In this document: positions 11,570-24,730 of the stretch, in pieces
How the letters are laid out: every line of letters begins with the position of its first letter
Numbering within the stretch: the first letter of the stretch is position 1
NCBI GenBank assembly: GCA_963969595.1
Contig: OZ018416.1
Location: forward strand, 16,880,065-16,944,064
Direction: 5' to 3'
Origin: Neckera pumila
Taxonomy: Eukaryota > Streptophyta > Bryopsida > Hypnales > Neckeraceae
DNA: 64,000 nucleotides
Notes under the pieces: generated by a model
Seen by the model: only the letters and a program-made list of their open reading frames with translations
Told to the model about the DNA's origin: nothing
Database searches by the model: none
Made by a program: the position numbers and the translations under genes

Positions 11570-11699
11570 ATGTGATATAATGACTGCGTAGCATAGCAAG
11601 CATGAGCCCCTATTATTAATGGTAGCATTTGTGATATTACAGAGGGAGTTATGATTTTAGTAGTATGATTTGGTAAGGTCAATCATAGAGGACTAAACA

Positions 11700-13975
11700 T
11701 ACTTGGTGCTTGACTTGTATAATGTGAATGAAAGGAACATCTATGTGACATCAAATTATACCAAAATAGGAGGAGATAAAAAAATACAAGGGACGTGTAT
11801 ATATATAATTCTTTTGGTATAAATTCTTATTTGTAAAAAGAGTTTTTTTGAGAAATATTAATTTAATGAAAATAAATGAATTCTAAACGTGTGACTAATT
11901 GTCTTTAGACTCATTGCAATTGTAGATCAAGAATTGTTTTTAGGAAAGCAAACACATGAACTACAAATTGTGAACATTTGGTGGAAGGTAATTGAGTGTA
12001 TGTATTTGGTATAATATCTTTATATTTGCAAGAAGTAAACTCAATTGCTTGCCATCATTTACAAATTATAAAGTTTATTTCCATATCTATTGAATCTAAA
12101 AGTTTTTTCATGCTATCTATTTTGTATTGACCAAAAAAGAAGAACTTGTTTTTAGTGTTTTGTATAAAGTATTGAAATGTCTTTTGTAAGTGGTGACGAC
12201 TATAAATTTTCTAGCAATTCATTTGGCAAATTACGATCGCTATTAAAATATTAGATTTGATCCCATTCTCTATGATTATATATACTTAGAATGTCATATT
12301 CAGTCATCACCTATGAAGGAAAAAATTCATTTCCAAATGCTTGTTGTAATATTTCCATTCCTTAAGAAATAGATATGGAACCTAAAGGATTAAATAGTGA
12401 ATAGTGAATTTACCACCAATATAAAAGTGGTGGATTACTTGTGTAATATCTATAAAATACAATGATCTTCATGTGGATCATTGTAGTCATTTCAATTCTA
12501 TGAATGCAAATTTCAATTCATAAAGTAAAAGGTATGTGCACCCATAGTCATCATTGCCCAAATGCAACACCTACAATAAGATCCCAAAAGCAACAATAAA
12601 ATTAAAATTTTGATGATACTAAATGTATACAAAAAAGACAATGTCTAAATAATGCATGCTAAAGTGCGTTGGAATCTTCTTCCACTTGCCAATAAGATTG
12701 AGTAAAAACCGTTTTAATTTTACAATAGTAAGAATGCTCACTTGCTATTAATATTGATTATGGGTACATTTACTTTAGTATATTGTGAATACATATTCTA
12801 AGATGCCTTTGTAAGTTCTTAGCCTGGAATTACATAAGTTAATTGCACCTAACTATGACCCCTTTCTACAACCGACCTTCTAGATTCTTGCCAAAAATCT
12901 ATTAATTCCATTCATGAGAGCCTCGGGTCACTTTTTAATACACCTATTTTTGCCAGTTTACAAAATTTGTAGTTAACTTGGATAAGAAGAGAGTTTAGCA
13001 AATTTTTTAAAACATACGGTCCATAAAGAACGCAACTAGGATTGACACGAGACAACATCCATTAAAAATTATGGGACATTAGACATCGTCACAATATAAA
13101 TAAGGGAACATGCCCATCGAGTGAACAAAGTCAATAAAGGAAGTTGAACTGGCAAGCTTATAGATTCAACCAAAAGTCCATACTTCTTATCCCATCATTT
13201 GGGATAGTTTGAGGTCATTTCGGACTAAAAGCACAATCTTGTGACTTTCAACAAAATATACCCAAAAAATTAGGTAATCTAATACTACAAACAATACAAT
13301 ATTCAATTGCTCATTTGGACGCATTCGAATGTGAAAATTCATAGTTTATTCTCATGGTATTCAATAATTGCATAAGAAAATCTAGAATAGTATCCTTTTG
13401 AATTTCAACACATTTTATCAAAACAACATTAGGCAATTTAACTCTAGGATTTGTGTTCAACTGCTTATTTGGACACAATTAGGACATAGTTTCTTTAGGT
13501 GTAGTGCCTAGCATGTGGAAACCGGGACGTAGAAAGGAGTGAAACTAGAACGGTGTGATTGTGAAGCTATGTCCTAGGTACATTACAATATTAGTTTATT
13601 GATAGCGGATAGTGGAGAAACCTATTGCTTCAAAGTTAATTTCTAATGTGGTACCAGAATCAACCACTCTAAGCAAACCCTAACCGCGTTGAGCAGTGTG
13701 AATGTGGTTGTATGTGATTGTAGGTAGAATTTAAAATTTTGGATTCAAAAGCCATAATACCGTGTCCAATTTTCAAGGCAAATTTGTCACCATTCCATTG
13801 GATAGTCAAAAAAGCGTTATAACTCATAATGCAGCCCCTTTTTTTACATTCTTAGATTTGCGAAAAGTACAGATATGGATGTCTATGATGAACTATTAGA
13901 CTTGACATTATGTTCCATAATGCTCTCAAGCCTCCCGACTCTCAAGCATTATCTAATCCATAATTTAACTTACTG
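11700..13975. other. AT-rich intergenic stretch, nothing recognised
   Basis: No exon chain, RNA gene or transposon border that I can support. Codon-like structure is absent in all frames. Confidence 0.5.
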
Positions 13976-14867
13976 TACAGAGGGCTACCACAAAGGTACG
14001 TGATGGCAGGTACGTGATGGCAGTTTTGGCCATTCAAATTTCATTGCATAATACAAAACAAGGTTAACTTTTTTTGTTTGGCTCAATCAAAATTGATATC
14101 TTACGCAATACCCTCAAGTATACTAAATTTCAGTTTCAAAAAACCTGAACTCCATTTTTTGTGAATTTTTTAATTTTTTTTCACGGTTTTACATGAAAAT
14201 TCATAGAGAAACATTGGTGACAAATTTTTTTAATTTGTTTGCAGAGATATGTAGGAAACATCCTTGCCCACATCTTTATTTCAACAAGCATCTCCAAAAA
14301 CGTTCCACAATTTCCTCCGAAGAGATTTTAGTGGGGGTATGTCTAGTGCCCAAATTTTTGAAAATAGATATTTCTTTATTGTAATTATTTTTTGCGTTTT
14401 TCTTCACACTACTACTAATTTCATACATTTGAGCATGGTGGTACTATTCCTTTGCAAAAATCTAATTACAGAAAAGAGATATCTATTTTAAAAAATTTGG
14501 GCACTGGACATACTTCCACTAAAATCTCTTTGGAGGAAATTGTGAAACTTTTTTGGAGATGCTTGTTGAAGGATAGATGTGCGCAAGGATGTTTCCTACA
14601 TATCTCCACAAACAAATAAAAAAAATTCATCACCAATGTTTTTCTGTGAATTTTCATGTAAAACCGTGAAAAAAAATTAAAAAAATTCACCAAAAATGGA
14701 GTTTTGGTTTTATGAAACTGAAAATTTGGTGTACTTGAGGGGGATTGCATAAGATATCAAAATTTTTTGATTGTGCAAACCAAAAAATGGTAACTTTGTT
14801 TCACATTATGCAAAGAAAACTGAATGGCCAAAACTGCCATCACGTATCTTTGTGGTAGCCCTCTGTA
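13976..14867. mobile_element. Long foldback MITE with TA flanks, about 890 bp
   Basis: TA-CAGAGGGCTACCACAAAGG opens the element and its reverse complement CCTTTGTGG-like CCCTCTG-TA closes it. The two arms stay complementary almost to the centre near 14420 (about 430 bases each), as shown by mirrored blocks such as ACATGAAAATTCATAGA and its counterpart near 14650. A TA target duplication fits Tc1/mariner-type MITEs, though CAG ends alone do not prove it. The left arm holds a 13-bp tandem duplication (ACGTGATGGCAGG). It ends about 500 bp before the ASCC1-like transcription region. Confidence 0.65.
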
Positions 14868-15349
14868 GTGCATGCCATGCTTTGTCCAAAGGACAGAGCC
14901 AACAAATTTTTGAATGACACGGACCCCCAAATCCTAATAAGCTTCCTGCCCCTTCCCATTTTGTCACTCTCTCACTGCCCCGACTTCAGTTCCCTTGCTC
15001 TCCGTCATGACCATTTTGCTCATTTCTCCACGACTGCTGCTGCACACGAATCCTTCCTTCAGCCTGTCCAGGTCCCAATTGCCTTCTCTCTCTCCCAGTT
15101 TACTCAATTGGGAACTCGCGGATCCGTTCATTTGTAATGAGAATTCAGTGAAGGACCTGCTTGGAATACTGCTCTTTAATTTGCCATGAATGCAACAGAT
15201 GAGAGAACAAGGCTCTGATGGGAACTGGGGTTTAAATTTAGGGTTCGTGAAGGTCTCAGTTTTCGATTTGAATTATTTTGCATTTAGTATAACGTTGGGA
15301 ATCATGTGCATTGGAGGGACTGAATTGTAGTGATTATTTGGTGCAGACT

Positions 15350-15436
15350 TGTTGGGAGAAGAGCAGGAGGCGTTTGTACAGAGAATCGCTTCTTCAGCTC
15401 CCTTGGGGCAGTAAAGAATCAGCAGCATTTGAAGGT
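15350..15436 (+). other. Possible upstream (5' leader or first coding) exon of the ASCC1-like gene
   Basis: The segment lies between an acceptor (TTGGTGCAG) and a donor (TTTGAAG then GTATTG). One frame is fully open, but I cannot join it in frame to the next exon with certainty, so it may be untranslated. A CT-rich, less AT-rich region at 14940-15120 just upstream looks like a promoter or leader. Confidence 0.35.
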
Positions 15437-15980
15437 ATTGTTATTCTTCTGCAATCGTTGGAGCAATTGATGCCTGATCGGAGCAGTTGATGCGCTGGAT
15501 GGACTTCATATATCCCTTGGGCGTAATTGTATTGTGCTACATGTTTAGGCCTAGTGAGCAATTTGCTGCGTTTTGACTATGTATGACAGGGACACCCGAA
15601 GTGAGGTTTGCAACTCTCCGAAGAATGTGATATTATGATTCTGTATGCAAATTAAAGTTATGATGGTTCAAAGTTTTATAAGATTATAAGATGACCTAAA
15701 ATTGATGTTTGGACGAATGTTTCAGTGGTTTACATTCTCCTAGTCAGTATGTAACCATTGTCTAAGATTTTAAGGTGACAATTGTTGGTGTCCCTATCTT
15801 ACTTTTTTCTATTTGTGCTCTGGAATTTGCCCTGGCCAACACATCAATGAAAAAAATTCGCTTTCTTTATTATTCTCTGTGATTTGTATTGCGAAGGAAG
15901 GGCTGGCCCTCCAGACATTTTTGGCTCTCGTGCGAGAGGGGAAGCGGAAACGGGACGTTCGGAATTTCAGAGTCACCTCT

Positions 15981-18900
15981 ATGGGCGAATCGATATCTCC
16001 GGAGGAGGTTGAACATCTCCATGTGACTGAAAGTGAACCATCTCCAGGTACTTTACTCTTTTATGTAATAATGTTTTTGTGTGGAGTTTAGTTTAGTTTT
16101 ATTGTACGCTTGCAAGAATGAAATGCACCAGCACCAAATTGGACCTTAAAGCAGTTCCGAGTAGGTCATATGGGGACTTTCTTTAGTCCAATTCTGTTTA
16201 GTTTTGGACCAATACATGCGTTGTTTTCCACTGATTCTGGTGATATAAAACTTGGCCCAGTCTGAATTATATTATTCACAATATGATCAATTGAATTGGT
16301 CATTTTAAAACCATGAATCCTTGGTTCTTTTGGGGTTTAGCGGAAATGCTCAGGTCTTGACTAAATTCACTTTTCAATGTGCAGCTTTGCAAAAGAGGGA
16401 TTCCAAAAAGCCTGCTGGAGCTCCTTGGAGGCGGAAGGGCCATCCAGACAATGCTAACAAATTATCAGCCTCAGTTTTTGTAAATATTTCATTGCAATGT
16501 CATCTGTTTTTAGGCTTTGGATTTTAGTGCTCTTGATTGCTCTTTTAATTTACCTAGCTAACAATTTTGGATACCCAATGCTGTATAAAATTAAGAGGGT
16601 TGTTTGTAACTCTGTAAGCACCACTGGTATTTATAATATTGAACTTTGTAGTTGTTTCATTGAGCTTTGTACTGCAACGCTCCCTGCCCACGTACAACTG
16701 TTTTCATGTGACATCCAACGACACTACACTGGAATTATCAATTTCTGCTTGCACAGAGAAGTCTAAGCGGGTGCTCTGAAACACACTTCTTGGTTTTCAT
16801 GTGTAGGTGGATCCCCCTTTTCTCGGATTCCTCATTGGGAAAGGGTACAATGTCACTACTTTCTGTGCGTATCTTTGTTTGCTTATTTCTATCTTTTATA
16901 ATAAATCTAGTCCGTGTTTCTCTCCAGGGTTGATGAAGTCTTCATTTGACATCTCTTATTAGTTACCTTATCACTTCACTAACTGATAAGGGTGTGTTTT
17001 CTTATGAAACGATGTATCTGGTTGCAGAGAAACTACAAGACAGAAGATAGAAAAAGACACAGGTGTGACCTTGTTCATTCCGCTCTCCAAAGAGGCCAAA
17101 GCCGGCAGACATGTTGGTATGGTTCCACTTGGACATAGGATGGGTTAATCTAATAGACCACTACATCAATTTTAAGATAATGTTAATTTAATGCGAGGTT
17201 AATGTTGAATTAGTAGTAGCTTAAAGATTGCAATTAAATTATCAAGTTAATGTAATGTCATTAACGTCATACTGACATCAAGGTAACGCCATCTATGTTT
17301 CACTAACATTAACTTGGCATTAACTCAACTTGAGACTATATGAATCTAACTCAGGCTAAATGAATCTAATTCATATTAATTCAATAGTAAATAATATGTC
17401 ACTTGGGGGCTGGGGTGGTTCCCTGTGATGTTGCTTGTCATGGAAAATAGTGTGTTTCTTACCGCTGATGGAATAAGAAATTACATGTGGGATACAATCT
17501 TAATGGGTTGCATCGTGTGCAGTACTTCAAGGAGAATCCCAAGAGGCTTTGGAGAAAGCAACGCAGCAGGTGTATGAGGTTATCGATCAGGTTAGCTGCT
17601 AATCGATATTTGCCAAGCAGACGTGTCCTCTGTTGTGTTCACTTGATGCGGAAATGTGGTGAATCAGTACCTCTAGGATCACTGCATATTATAACTCCAT
17701 AATGCAACTGCTTCTTTCTTTAATATCAAAGTAGTTACCTTAAAAAGTTGGTGCCTTTCAGGCCATCAAAAGCCCACGGCTTCCGTATTCGCACTTCGTG
17801 TCCATTCCATTGGCTCTACACTCTAAGCTGCTGGAGTCGGTTATAGATTTCCAGAAGTATGTGTTAAAGTCTGGTGATTCATCGAGTGATGGTACGGTCA
17901 ACTACTCTTTTGTGACTTCGACTTTGCTTTGCTTCAGATGTGAATTTCATCTATAATCCCATATTTCACAGGGGCCCAAAATGAATTAAATGTAAATCGT
18001 GCTCTCTGCATTTTCATAGCATGAATATTCACTCATTGTCTTTCTGGCGCAATGCGTTGTGAAAGTCGGTAAGCTCAAATCTGGAGCCTGGTTGTAGAAA
18101 ATAGTACACGTTGAAGTGGTGAAGGATGGACTTCTCCATAACCAGAATCCAGATTTGACTTACGTACCATAATCATAATGCTATGATCTTGGGTGATCCG
18201 ATGTTGAAGAAAGCAGATATTTGAAAACCAAGTCTTAGAATAGAAACTGGAAAGAGGGGAGGGGCTATGGCTCCTTTTCCAAATGGCTGCCTGCCACCTG
18301 TTGATTATAAGGCCTCACTGAGATTTTCTCGCAGTTGAAGGTCTTTGAGTTTTTTGCACTTGGTGATTGTTCTTTACTGGGGGCTAATAATGTTGGGGGG
18401 TACTACTTGTGATACAGACCCTGTCTTGAAGGGTCAAGGTATCGACGAGTCCATATTCATAAAGCCTGCCACATTTCATTTGACTCTCCTGATGTTAAAG
18501 CTGTGGAACAATGATCGAGTACAAGCTGCTGCAGATTGCTTGCAGGTACGCTATTTCCCAAGTTGCTTTTAATTTCAAGTACACTGTGATTACTTGGCAG
18601 CCTAGTGGAGTTGGCTATGAAAATTTATTTGAGTTCTATGTTTCCATTAGTGGAAATGGCGTCATCTGCCTTGTTACATGATTTTTTCTCTTGAAATAAA
18701 TGTTGGAGCTCAAATTCATGATGATTCTACTGCTGCCTTGCTTGTTCTGAAGTTTGTGTGGGTTGTGAAGTTCTATTTGCAATCTTCTCGTTCCTCTGTT
18801 TTTGACTTTGCCGACCTTTGATATTTCATGCAGAGAGTAATGCCCCGAGTTCATGAGGCTCTGGAAGGTTCTCCACTGACAATCAAACTTACTGGCGTGG

Positions 18901-20705
18901 TATCATGCTGACTTCATGCCTTTCGTTTTTCATGGTTTGTGCAATAATAATTTATGAGTCTGATTAAGTCACAACACAATGTATATAACAAAACGTAACT
19001 TTATCTAATTCTATACTACATTGTTAAATCTAGACCATCAGTAGGCCGTCAATCCTTGCTCAAGCTTATTTAATTGTCAAAAATTACTTAACCCTTAAAA
19101 CAGCATTTGATGGCCTAGCGGGCAGCCCAAGGGGAATCAAAAACCTCCTTGAAGCAGGGCATGGGTCTTGGTCCTTGCCCAAGGTTTGTGCAGTCAGGGC
19201 ATATAAAATTGATGAATGAACAGAGACTTTGCACCCTAATGCAGTGCTTGGCAAGCCTTACTATTGCAGTAGGTTAAAACATTCCTAAGAAATTCTAAAG
19301 CTACTTTCTGTCAAAGATTCACTTTGAAACCAAGCCGGAGGGGCTTGGCCTATCATTTAAGGGTTAAAGGTTAAATGGGCATTTTATGAGTCAATTTTTT
19401 ATTTCTGGTATATATTTCTAGTATGTTTTGAAGAAGATTTCATGTGCTTAATCATTGCTTCCAAACATTTTTCTATCAATAATATTGAGTTGAGTAGGAC
19501 TATCGATGCCCCTGACGATCGCCTAACATTATCTATACACAATGATCTGGTCGAGAATTACATAAAATTTCTTGTCAGGATACGAAAATTCTAGTACATT
19601 TTATTGTTCTTGCTTTTATCGGAAGCATCACGTTTGTAACGTGTAGTTGACATACATGGATGACAGGATTGTATGAGAGGAAACCCTGCCAAAGCTCACG
19701 TGCTTTATGCAGATGTGGAAGCTGATGACCGGGCGTTACGCCTTATTAAAGCAAGCCGTATCCACAAGTTAACTGTTTGCTTTTTTTCCAATGATTTTGA
19801 TTACTAGTGCACGCTTTTTGCTACTGATCACTGAGGGAAGGAAAAGTATCTTAACGTGTACCAGAGGTCATTACTGAGGCTTTTACCGAAGCAGGTCTTG
19901 TGATGGATAAAGATCAGACGCAAACTTTGAAGGTAAGTAAATCTTTCAACCCCTACTGGACCGAGAAGCCACGTGGGAACTTTCTTTTGTATAATAATTA
20001 TTTAATTGTTGGCCAACACATGCAATGTTCTTCACTGATTCTGGGAATATAATATTTGGTTCTATCTGAAGTATGTTTTTTTTATAATTGGTCATTTTAA
20101 AACCATGAATCTTTGGTCTTTTAGGGGTTTAATATTTGTCCCACAACTTCTAATCTTCTAGCGGGTTTCGTGTTTGCATGGGCATGGTGTGGTCTTGACT
20201 CTTGATGGTTTCTCATGCAGTTGCACGCAACTTTGATGAACACTAGCCACCGATCAAAGGGGTAACTATCTGCACTCTCTTTCCTGCTAGACGTGTAATG
20301 TTATGACATTAATACAAATTCATCATTAAATATTGCAAGCTTTCGGTTGATTTTCTGGCTCTTCATTTGAGAGAAACTGTGGATCTATCACGTGTTTCAT
20401 GTTATTAGATTTAGGTTGGACACTCTTTTCTTGTAATTCGCTGATAATCGCCTAAAAAATGCTTGAAACTGAACTGTTGATCTCTACATGATTTATGCAG
20501 AGGATCTGGTAAAAGCTACTTTAAGAGAATTCCGTTTGATGCAACGGAGATCATGACCAAGTTTGAGCAACATGAATGGGGGGAGTATTACGTTTCAGAA
20601 GCGCACTTATCGCAGCGTTATCTTTATGATGAAAACGGGTACTATCACTGCTGTAGTGCCATTCCATTCCCTCAACTTTCGAGCCATGAGCCGACTCAGG
20701 AGTAA
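15981..20705 (+). CDS. ASCC1/AKAP7-like protein: KH domain plus 2H phosphoesterase domain
   Basis: Twelve coding exons join in frame to 354 codons: 15981-16047, 16385-16479, 16807-16844, 17028-17116, 17523-17590, 17762-17891, 18439-18545, 18834-18899, 19667-19757, 19865-19932, 20221-20261 and 20501-20705 (stop TAA). All introns are GT..AG. Residues about 50-115 form a KH RNA-binding domain with the GxxG loop in GFLIGKGETTRQKIEKDTGV. Residues about 125-354 match the AKAP7/ASCC1 2H phosphoesterase fold, with both catalytic HxT motifs: H176-L-T178 in FHLTLLML and H275-A-T277 in LHATLMNT. In animals ASCC1 is a subunit of the ASC-1 complex linked to transcription and alkylation repair; in plants the role is not established. 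The ATG at 15981 is my choice, but the frame stays open upstream, so the N-terminus may be longer. Introns carry a 280-bp TTAA MITE and a duplicated intronic block. Confidence 0.88.
19088..19367. mobile_element. 280-bp TTAA-flanked MITE in an ASCC1 intron
   Basis: TTAACCCTTAAA (19088) and TTTAAGGGTTAA (ending 19367) form a perfect 12-bp inverted repeat including the TTAA. The interior is more GC-rich than the intron, and short GGCAGCCCAAGG / CTTGCCCAAGG-like pieces can pair. It lies in the intron between the exons ending 18899 and starting 19667. Its ends resemble but are not identical to the 920-933 bp TTAA family. Confidence 0.6.
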
Positions 20706-22675
20706 CATAACTTTCTTGAGGAGCTGCCTCAACACCACTGGAAGCAGAATGTAGATTCTTTTTTTACAATATTGAGCTCATCTCAATATTCTTTTGGTAA
20801 CAGATACCAAAAGCTACAAGGAGAGAGACCCTTGTCACGCAATTAGAACCATGCATTCTTTTTTCTAGTGAACTGCCAGAGTTTCTACTACGTAGTTGTT
20901 TTTTGGCGGTCACCGCGAAGTAGAGAAATGTGAGTTTTTACAACTCCTAAAGAATGTATTTAACATTTTTGGAAGAATGTCCAGGTTATATAGGATTTGT
21001 TTTTGTTCTATCTCTGAATAGCATGCTATATCTGTTATCAAAAAACAGCATCTCTGCGTTCTATTCCTCCTTGCCTACACCCCAATTTTAAAGCTGCCTT
21101 CAGTTTTCCTAACCGTTCAGTTGGCCTGAACTTCCTACAGTATATCGCAGGTATGTTCTGCACGAGGATTCTGTATTTTCAGTGCAGAATGTGCACGTTC
21201 CCTATGAGAGTTAAGGCCTACGATACATAACAGTAAACGTGATACGACCCTAGCGGCCTCGCTTTTATGCTGAACAAAACTGGTGTGATCCACCTAAAGA
21301 TTCGATTCCCCGTGCATGATGACAATCAACGGTGTCAACGGCTATGAAGTAGTTGACACCAGAAAATATTCTGTAGAGCAAAAGAATTGTTTGGACTTTG
21401 GAGTCAAGGGACTTCAACGGCGAATCGGCATGATTCTTGTGATTATAACATATGTCTTCACATTCTGCATATCTGGACCAAGCTTCTGATACTTTTTGCC
21501 AACATCAAAAGTGTGACATGCAACTGTCATGACCAGTACCAGCCAGTCGGTGGGTCACCACATATTTCCAAGTAAATTTCCGCACGAGTAATTTATTCAA
21601 AGTTACAATTGTATTCTGGATAAGGTAGCAACCTTAAAGCAACAATGTAAGAGTATTAGCATCTGTGTGGCCACACAAAGCATTTTTTGTTCAAGCAAAT
21701 AAGTAAATAGTAGCGAAAGATGTTACAAGTAGAATCTGAATTTTCTGCTCCTTGAAGACTATGTTATAAATTTTCATAAGCAACATGCTCCTTGAAGACT
21801 CAGTAAGAAATTAAAAAACAAGATATAATTCAGATTCAACCAATACACCTGAGTGTTAAGCAACATGCTTCTTCTAATTCTTCACAAGGGTCAACACCGA
21901 ACACTAGGAGCTCTTGAAGAGATTGATGACAGATTGACGAAAGGGGCTTCCATCTTCAAAATTCTTGAAATTTAGGGGGGGCGGGAAGGAATACCCCTAA
22001 AATCGCCACTTTGAATGAACTGGAAATGAATGCATGCTGTTCATTTCAGGTTGCGATTCTGAAGATGTGAGAAAATGTGCCAAGATGTTTCTATGCAAGA
22101 CATCTTTCTTCAACCCACAATCTCTCACATCTTGAATGCCTTGACGGGCCCAATGCGTTTCGAGGAAACGAGAGTGAACAAACAACCAGTAGAGTAAAAG
22201 AAAAAAAAAATTCATTTCAAACTACACGAGGCAATCCTTGGCCAAGAGAAATTGCTTCAACTGGATGGGAAAAAAAGTGATCGTCAGAGTCTGTAAACCC
22301 TGGTTAGCTGAGGCGTAACTGAATTACCCGTACACCAAAAAAATTAACACACTTGACTACACAAAAAAATTAACACACATCATCACAAGTTTGCAATTTG
22401 CACAGCTTAGATATTAGTTAAAAGTCAGAAACTTCTCTCCGAGAGTAATATTACAAAGCTCAATCAAAACTTCACCAATTCCTGTCCCATAGAAACAACA
22501 TGGTATACCATACGATACACATAAAGAAGGAAAATATAGAAGACCCTAAACCACAGTTCTGCAAAAGTAGTGCTCACATTTATAGCTGAATATCTCCATA
22601 CTGGAGGCACGATAAGACACATGCTGTGTGGCAAAGTCTTGGAAAAGAAGAGCAATACTGACTACAGCAAGTTGC
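20706..22675. other. Convergent intergenic region between ASCC1-like and FKBP20-1
   Basis: The 3' flanks of two convergent genes. It holds a 14-base direct repeat (GCTCCTTGAAGACT at about 21748 and 21787) and a repeated TTAACACAC block near 22345-22375. No further coding exon was recognised. Confidence 0.5.
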
Positions 22676-23952
22676 TTACTTTTTGCCTTTGCTGCCCTTG
22701 CCACCCCCTTTCTTAGAGTCCATCTTGGCCTGCATTCGTGCAGCCGCAGCCGCCTTGGCTTCCTCTCGCTTCTTCTTGTCTTCCTCCTTCTTCACAGCAG
22801 CCAAGTCTCTCTCCTTGCGAACCTCCTCCAGCTTGGCCTTTTCGGCGGCCACACTGTCCAGGGTGGATCCCTTTGGGGGGCGCGCTCCCAGCAGCTCAAT
22901 CTCAAACACCAGGGTGGCTCCCGCGGGAATCTCAGGCGCAGCCCCGGTCTGGCCATACGCATAGTCGGGCATACAGGTGATGGTTGCAATTTCACCGACT
23001 TGCATGGTCTTGATTGCAATGTCCCAGGCGCGGATCACAGTGCCTTTCCCGATCTCGAAGGTGAACACCGTGTTGTCCTCTTTCGTCGAGTCAAACACAG
23101 CCCCTGTGGTTTGCAACACATGCCAAAGAACGCAATTTGATATATATACATGTATAAGAGGGGTCACATCTGAACAATCCATACGTGCCATGAATTTTGA
23201 TATCCATTCTATATCATAGTTTGTCATGGATTTTGACACCAGTTCTATATCAGAATTTATTTTCGACATCAGGCTTCAGAAACCTAATTTATGATCCACA
23301 TAGTCTTAATATAACCTACTTCTGTAGAAGTGGCAACTAAGCATTGGATAAAAGGAGTAATGGAGCATGGTTCATAATCTTGTCGTCAATTAGGGTTATG
23401 AGGTCCTTCTTAGAGCCTTGATTCATCATAATAGAATCAGATTCAATCATTGAGGGCTATGTCCAGTAACGCGGAAATACAGACTCAATATGGAAATAAC
23501 ATCCCTCGCCAGTCTTCAACTGCTGAGATCATGCCCAGTACAAGATAGTTCTGAACATAACATCCTTTCCTCAAAAGAGATTCAATAGGATTCAACAGGA
23601 TGTCTTGTTACGTAAAAGAAGAGACTCGGTGTGAAAATAACAGTCCTCTCCACTCTCCTAGGGAAAAATGATATTCAAATTTCTCATAAGGAGGCTCAAA
23701 TTTCACGTTAGTCCAACATGTGAAGGGAAAATTTCAGAAAATCAGTGCGCTCATCCCGCGAATATATATTTTGAAATAGAAACAGGCTAGTGTGGGAATC
23801 GGACATACAATACCTGTGTCTGCGAGTTTGCCCTCGTATTGAACATCGACGTTGGGCAGATTCTCGGACGGGTGAAGCGCTCCGGGCTTGGCGTTCCGGA
23901 TGATCTTCTTCGTGACGCCGCCATCACCGGTGAGATCCAACACATCCGACAT
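22676..23952 (-). CDS. FKBP20-1: FKBP-type peptidyl-prolyl cis-trans isomerase, FKBP20-1-like
   Basis: Two exons (23952-23814 and 23103-22676) join through a GT..AG intron to a 188-residue protein. Residues about 33-118 are an FKBP domain catalysing proline cis-trans isomerisation. The usual pocket residues are visible: Y39 in VQYEGKL, F50-D51 in AVFDST, W73 in VIRAWDIAI, Y94/Y96 in PDYAYG and F113 in LVFEIELL. After residue 120 comes a highly charged Lys/Glu/Ala-rich coiled-coil-like tail ending in a KKGGGKGSKGKK-type basic end. That combination of a short acidic N-terminus, one FKBP domain and a basic tail matches Arabidopsis FKBP20-1, a nuclear immunophilin, in length and order. The start is the ATG giving MSDVLDLTGDGG. 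Convergent with the ASCC1-like gene. The minus-strand frame continues upstream of exon 2 only by reading through the intron. Confidence 0.93.
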
Positions 23953-24730
23953 ATTTGGTGGTTGAAATTCAACGTCGAACGATGCGCCTCTCGTTGAATT
24001 TCAAACACGTTCCGAATGTTCTTGACGATTTCGAGGTTTGAAGAACGTGATCGGAAGATTAAACGAGGCCCAATCAAAGCAAACCGAATGCGCAGAGGTC
24101 TGGTTTCTGAAGTCACTAGTGATCTCAATGGCCATGCCCAGAGTTAGGTCAAGGGACCCTTTCGAAGAAAGATAGCCAACAACGGCGAGAACAACTAACA
24201 ACACAACACAATACGAACTCACACCCACCACAGCAAAAACCGAAACCAAAACCAAAACACGCTCTCCAATTCCGAAAACCACACCCAAATTTTCTAAAAA
24301 TCACACAACCACTTCCTCCGGCACACACAGTCAATCACGCAGACGACGAAAAAGGAAGAAAAATAACGATAAGCTCAACGCACTCGCAACGTCACTCAGT
24401 TGTTTCCGTCTGCGCAAACATAAAAATCCCGTGAACCGTCCTAGAAACTCCGTCCCGCCTCGGAAGCCACGCCGAAACCCCCCCACAAGAAGAAAAAAAA
24501 GGAGCAAAACTCTCACTTTTAGCACCCGCTCTTTTCTGTGTTCTCTCTCTCTCCGTCACACACACATGCACGGGGCACCACGGATTTCTCGAGCGCTGCC
24601 AATTGGGCACCTGGCTGGACGCAGGGATGCAACGAGTGTGGGATGCGTGACACTTAAGTTTCTCTCAGAGACTCTCAAGGGGAACGACGGACTCCGCCTG
24701 GTACATCTACAACTAAGTTACTACTACTGA
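23953..24730 (-). promoter_or_regulatory. Upstream region of the FKBP20-1-like gene
   Basis: This stretch is distinctly less AT-rich than the neighbouring intergenic DNA and holds pyrimidine/purine-biased tracts near 24480-24560, as expected for a 5' leader and promoter. I could not place a TATA box or a start site. Many overlapping open frames on both strands reflect composition, not coding. Confidence 0.35.

Noticed and set aside
11357..11682. Open frames reading KQTNKQTN or VCLFVCLF repeats (also 34502-34838)
   Set aside because: They translate the AAAC/GTTT microsatellite of the Helitrons and carry no real protein signal.
22628..23140. 170-codon plus-strand open frame
   Set aside because: Antisense to FKBP20-1 exon 2; Leu/Ser-rich product expected from the reverse of a Lys/Glu/Ala-coding stretch.
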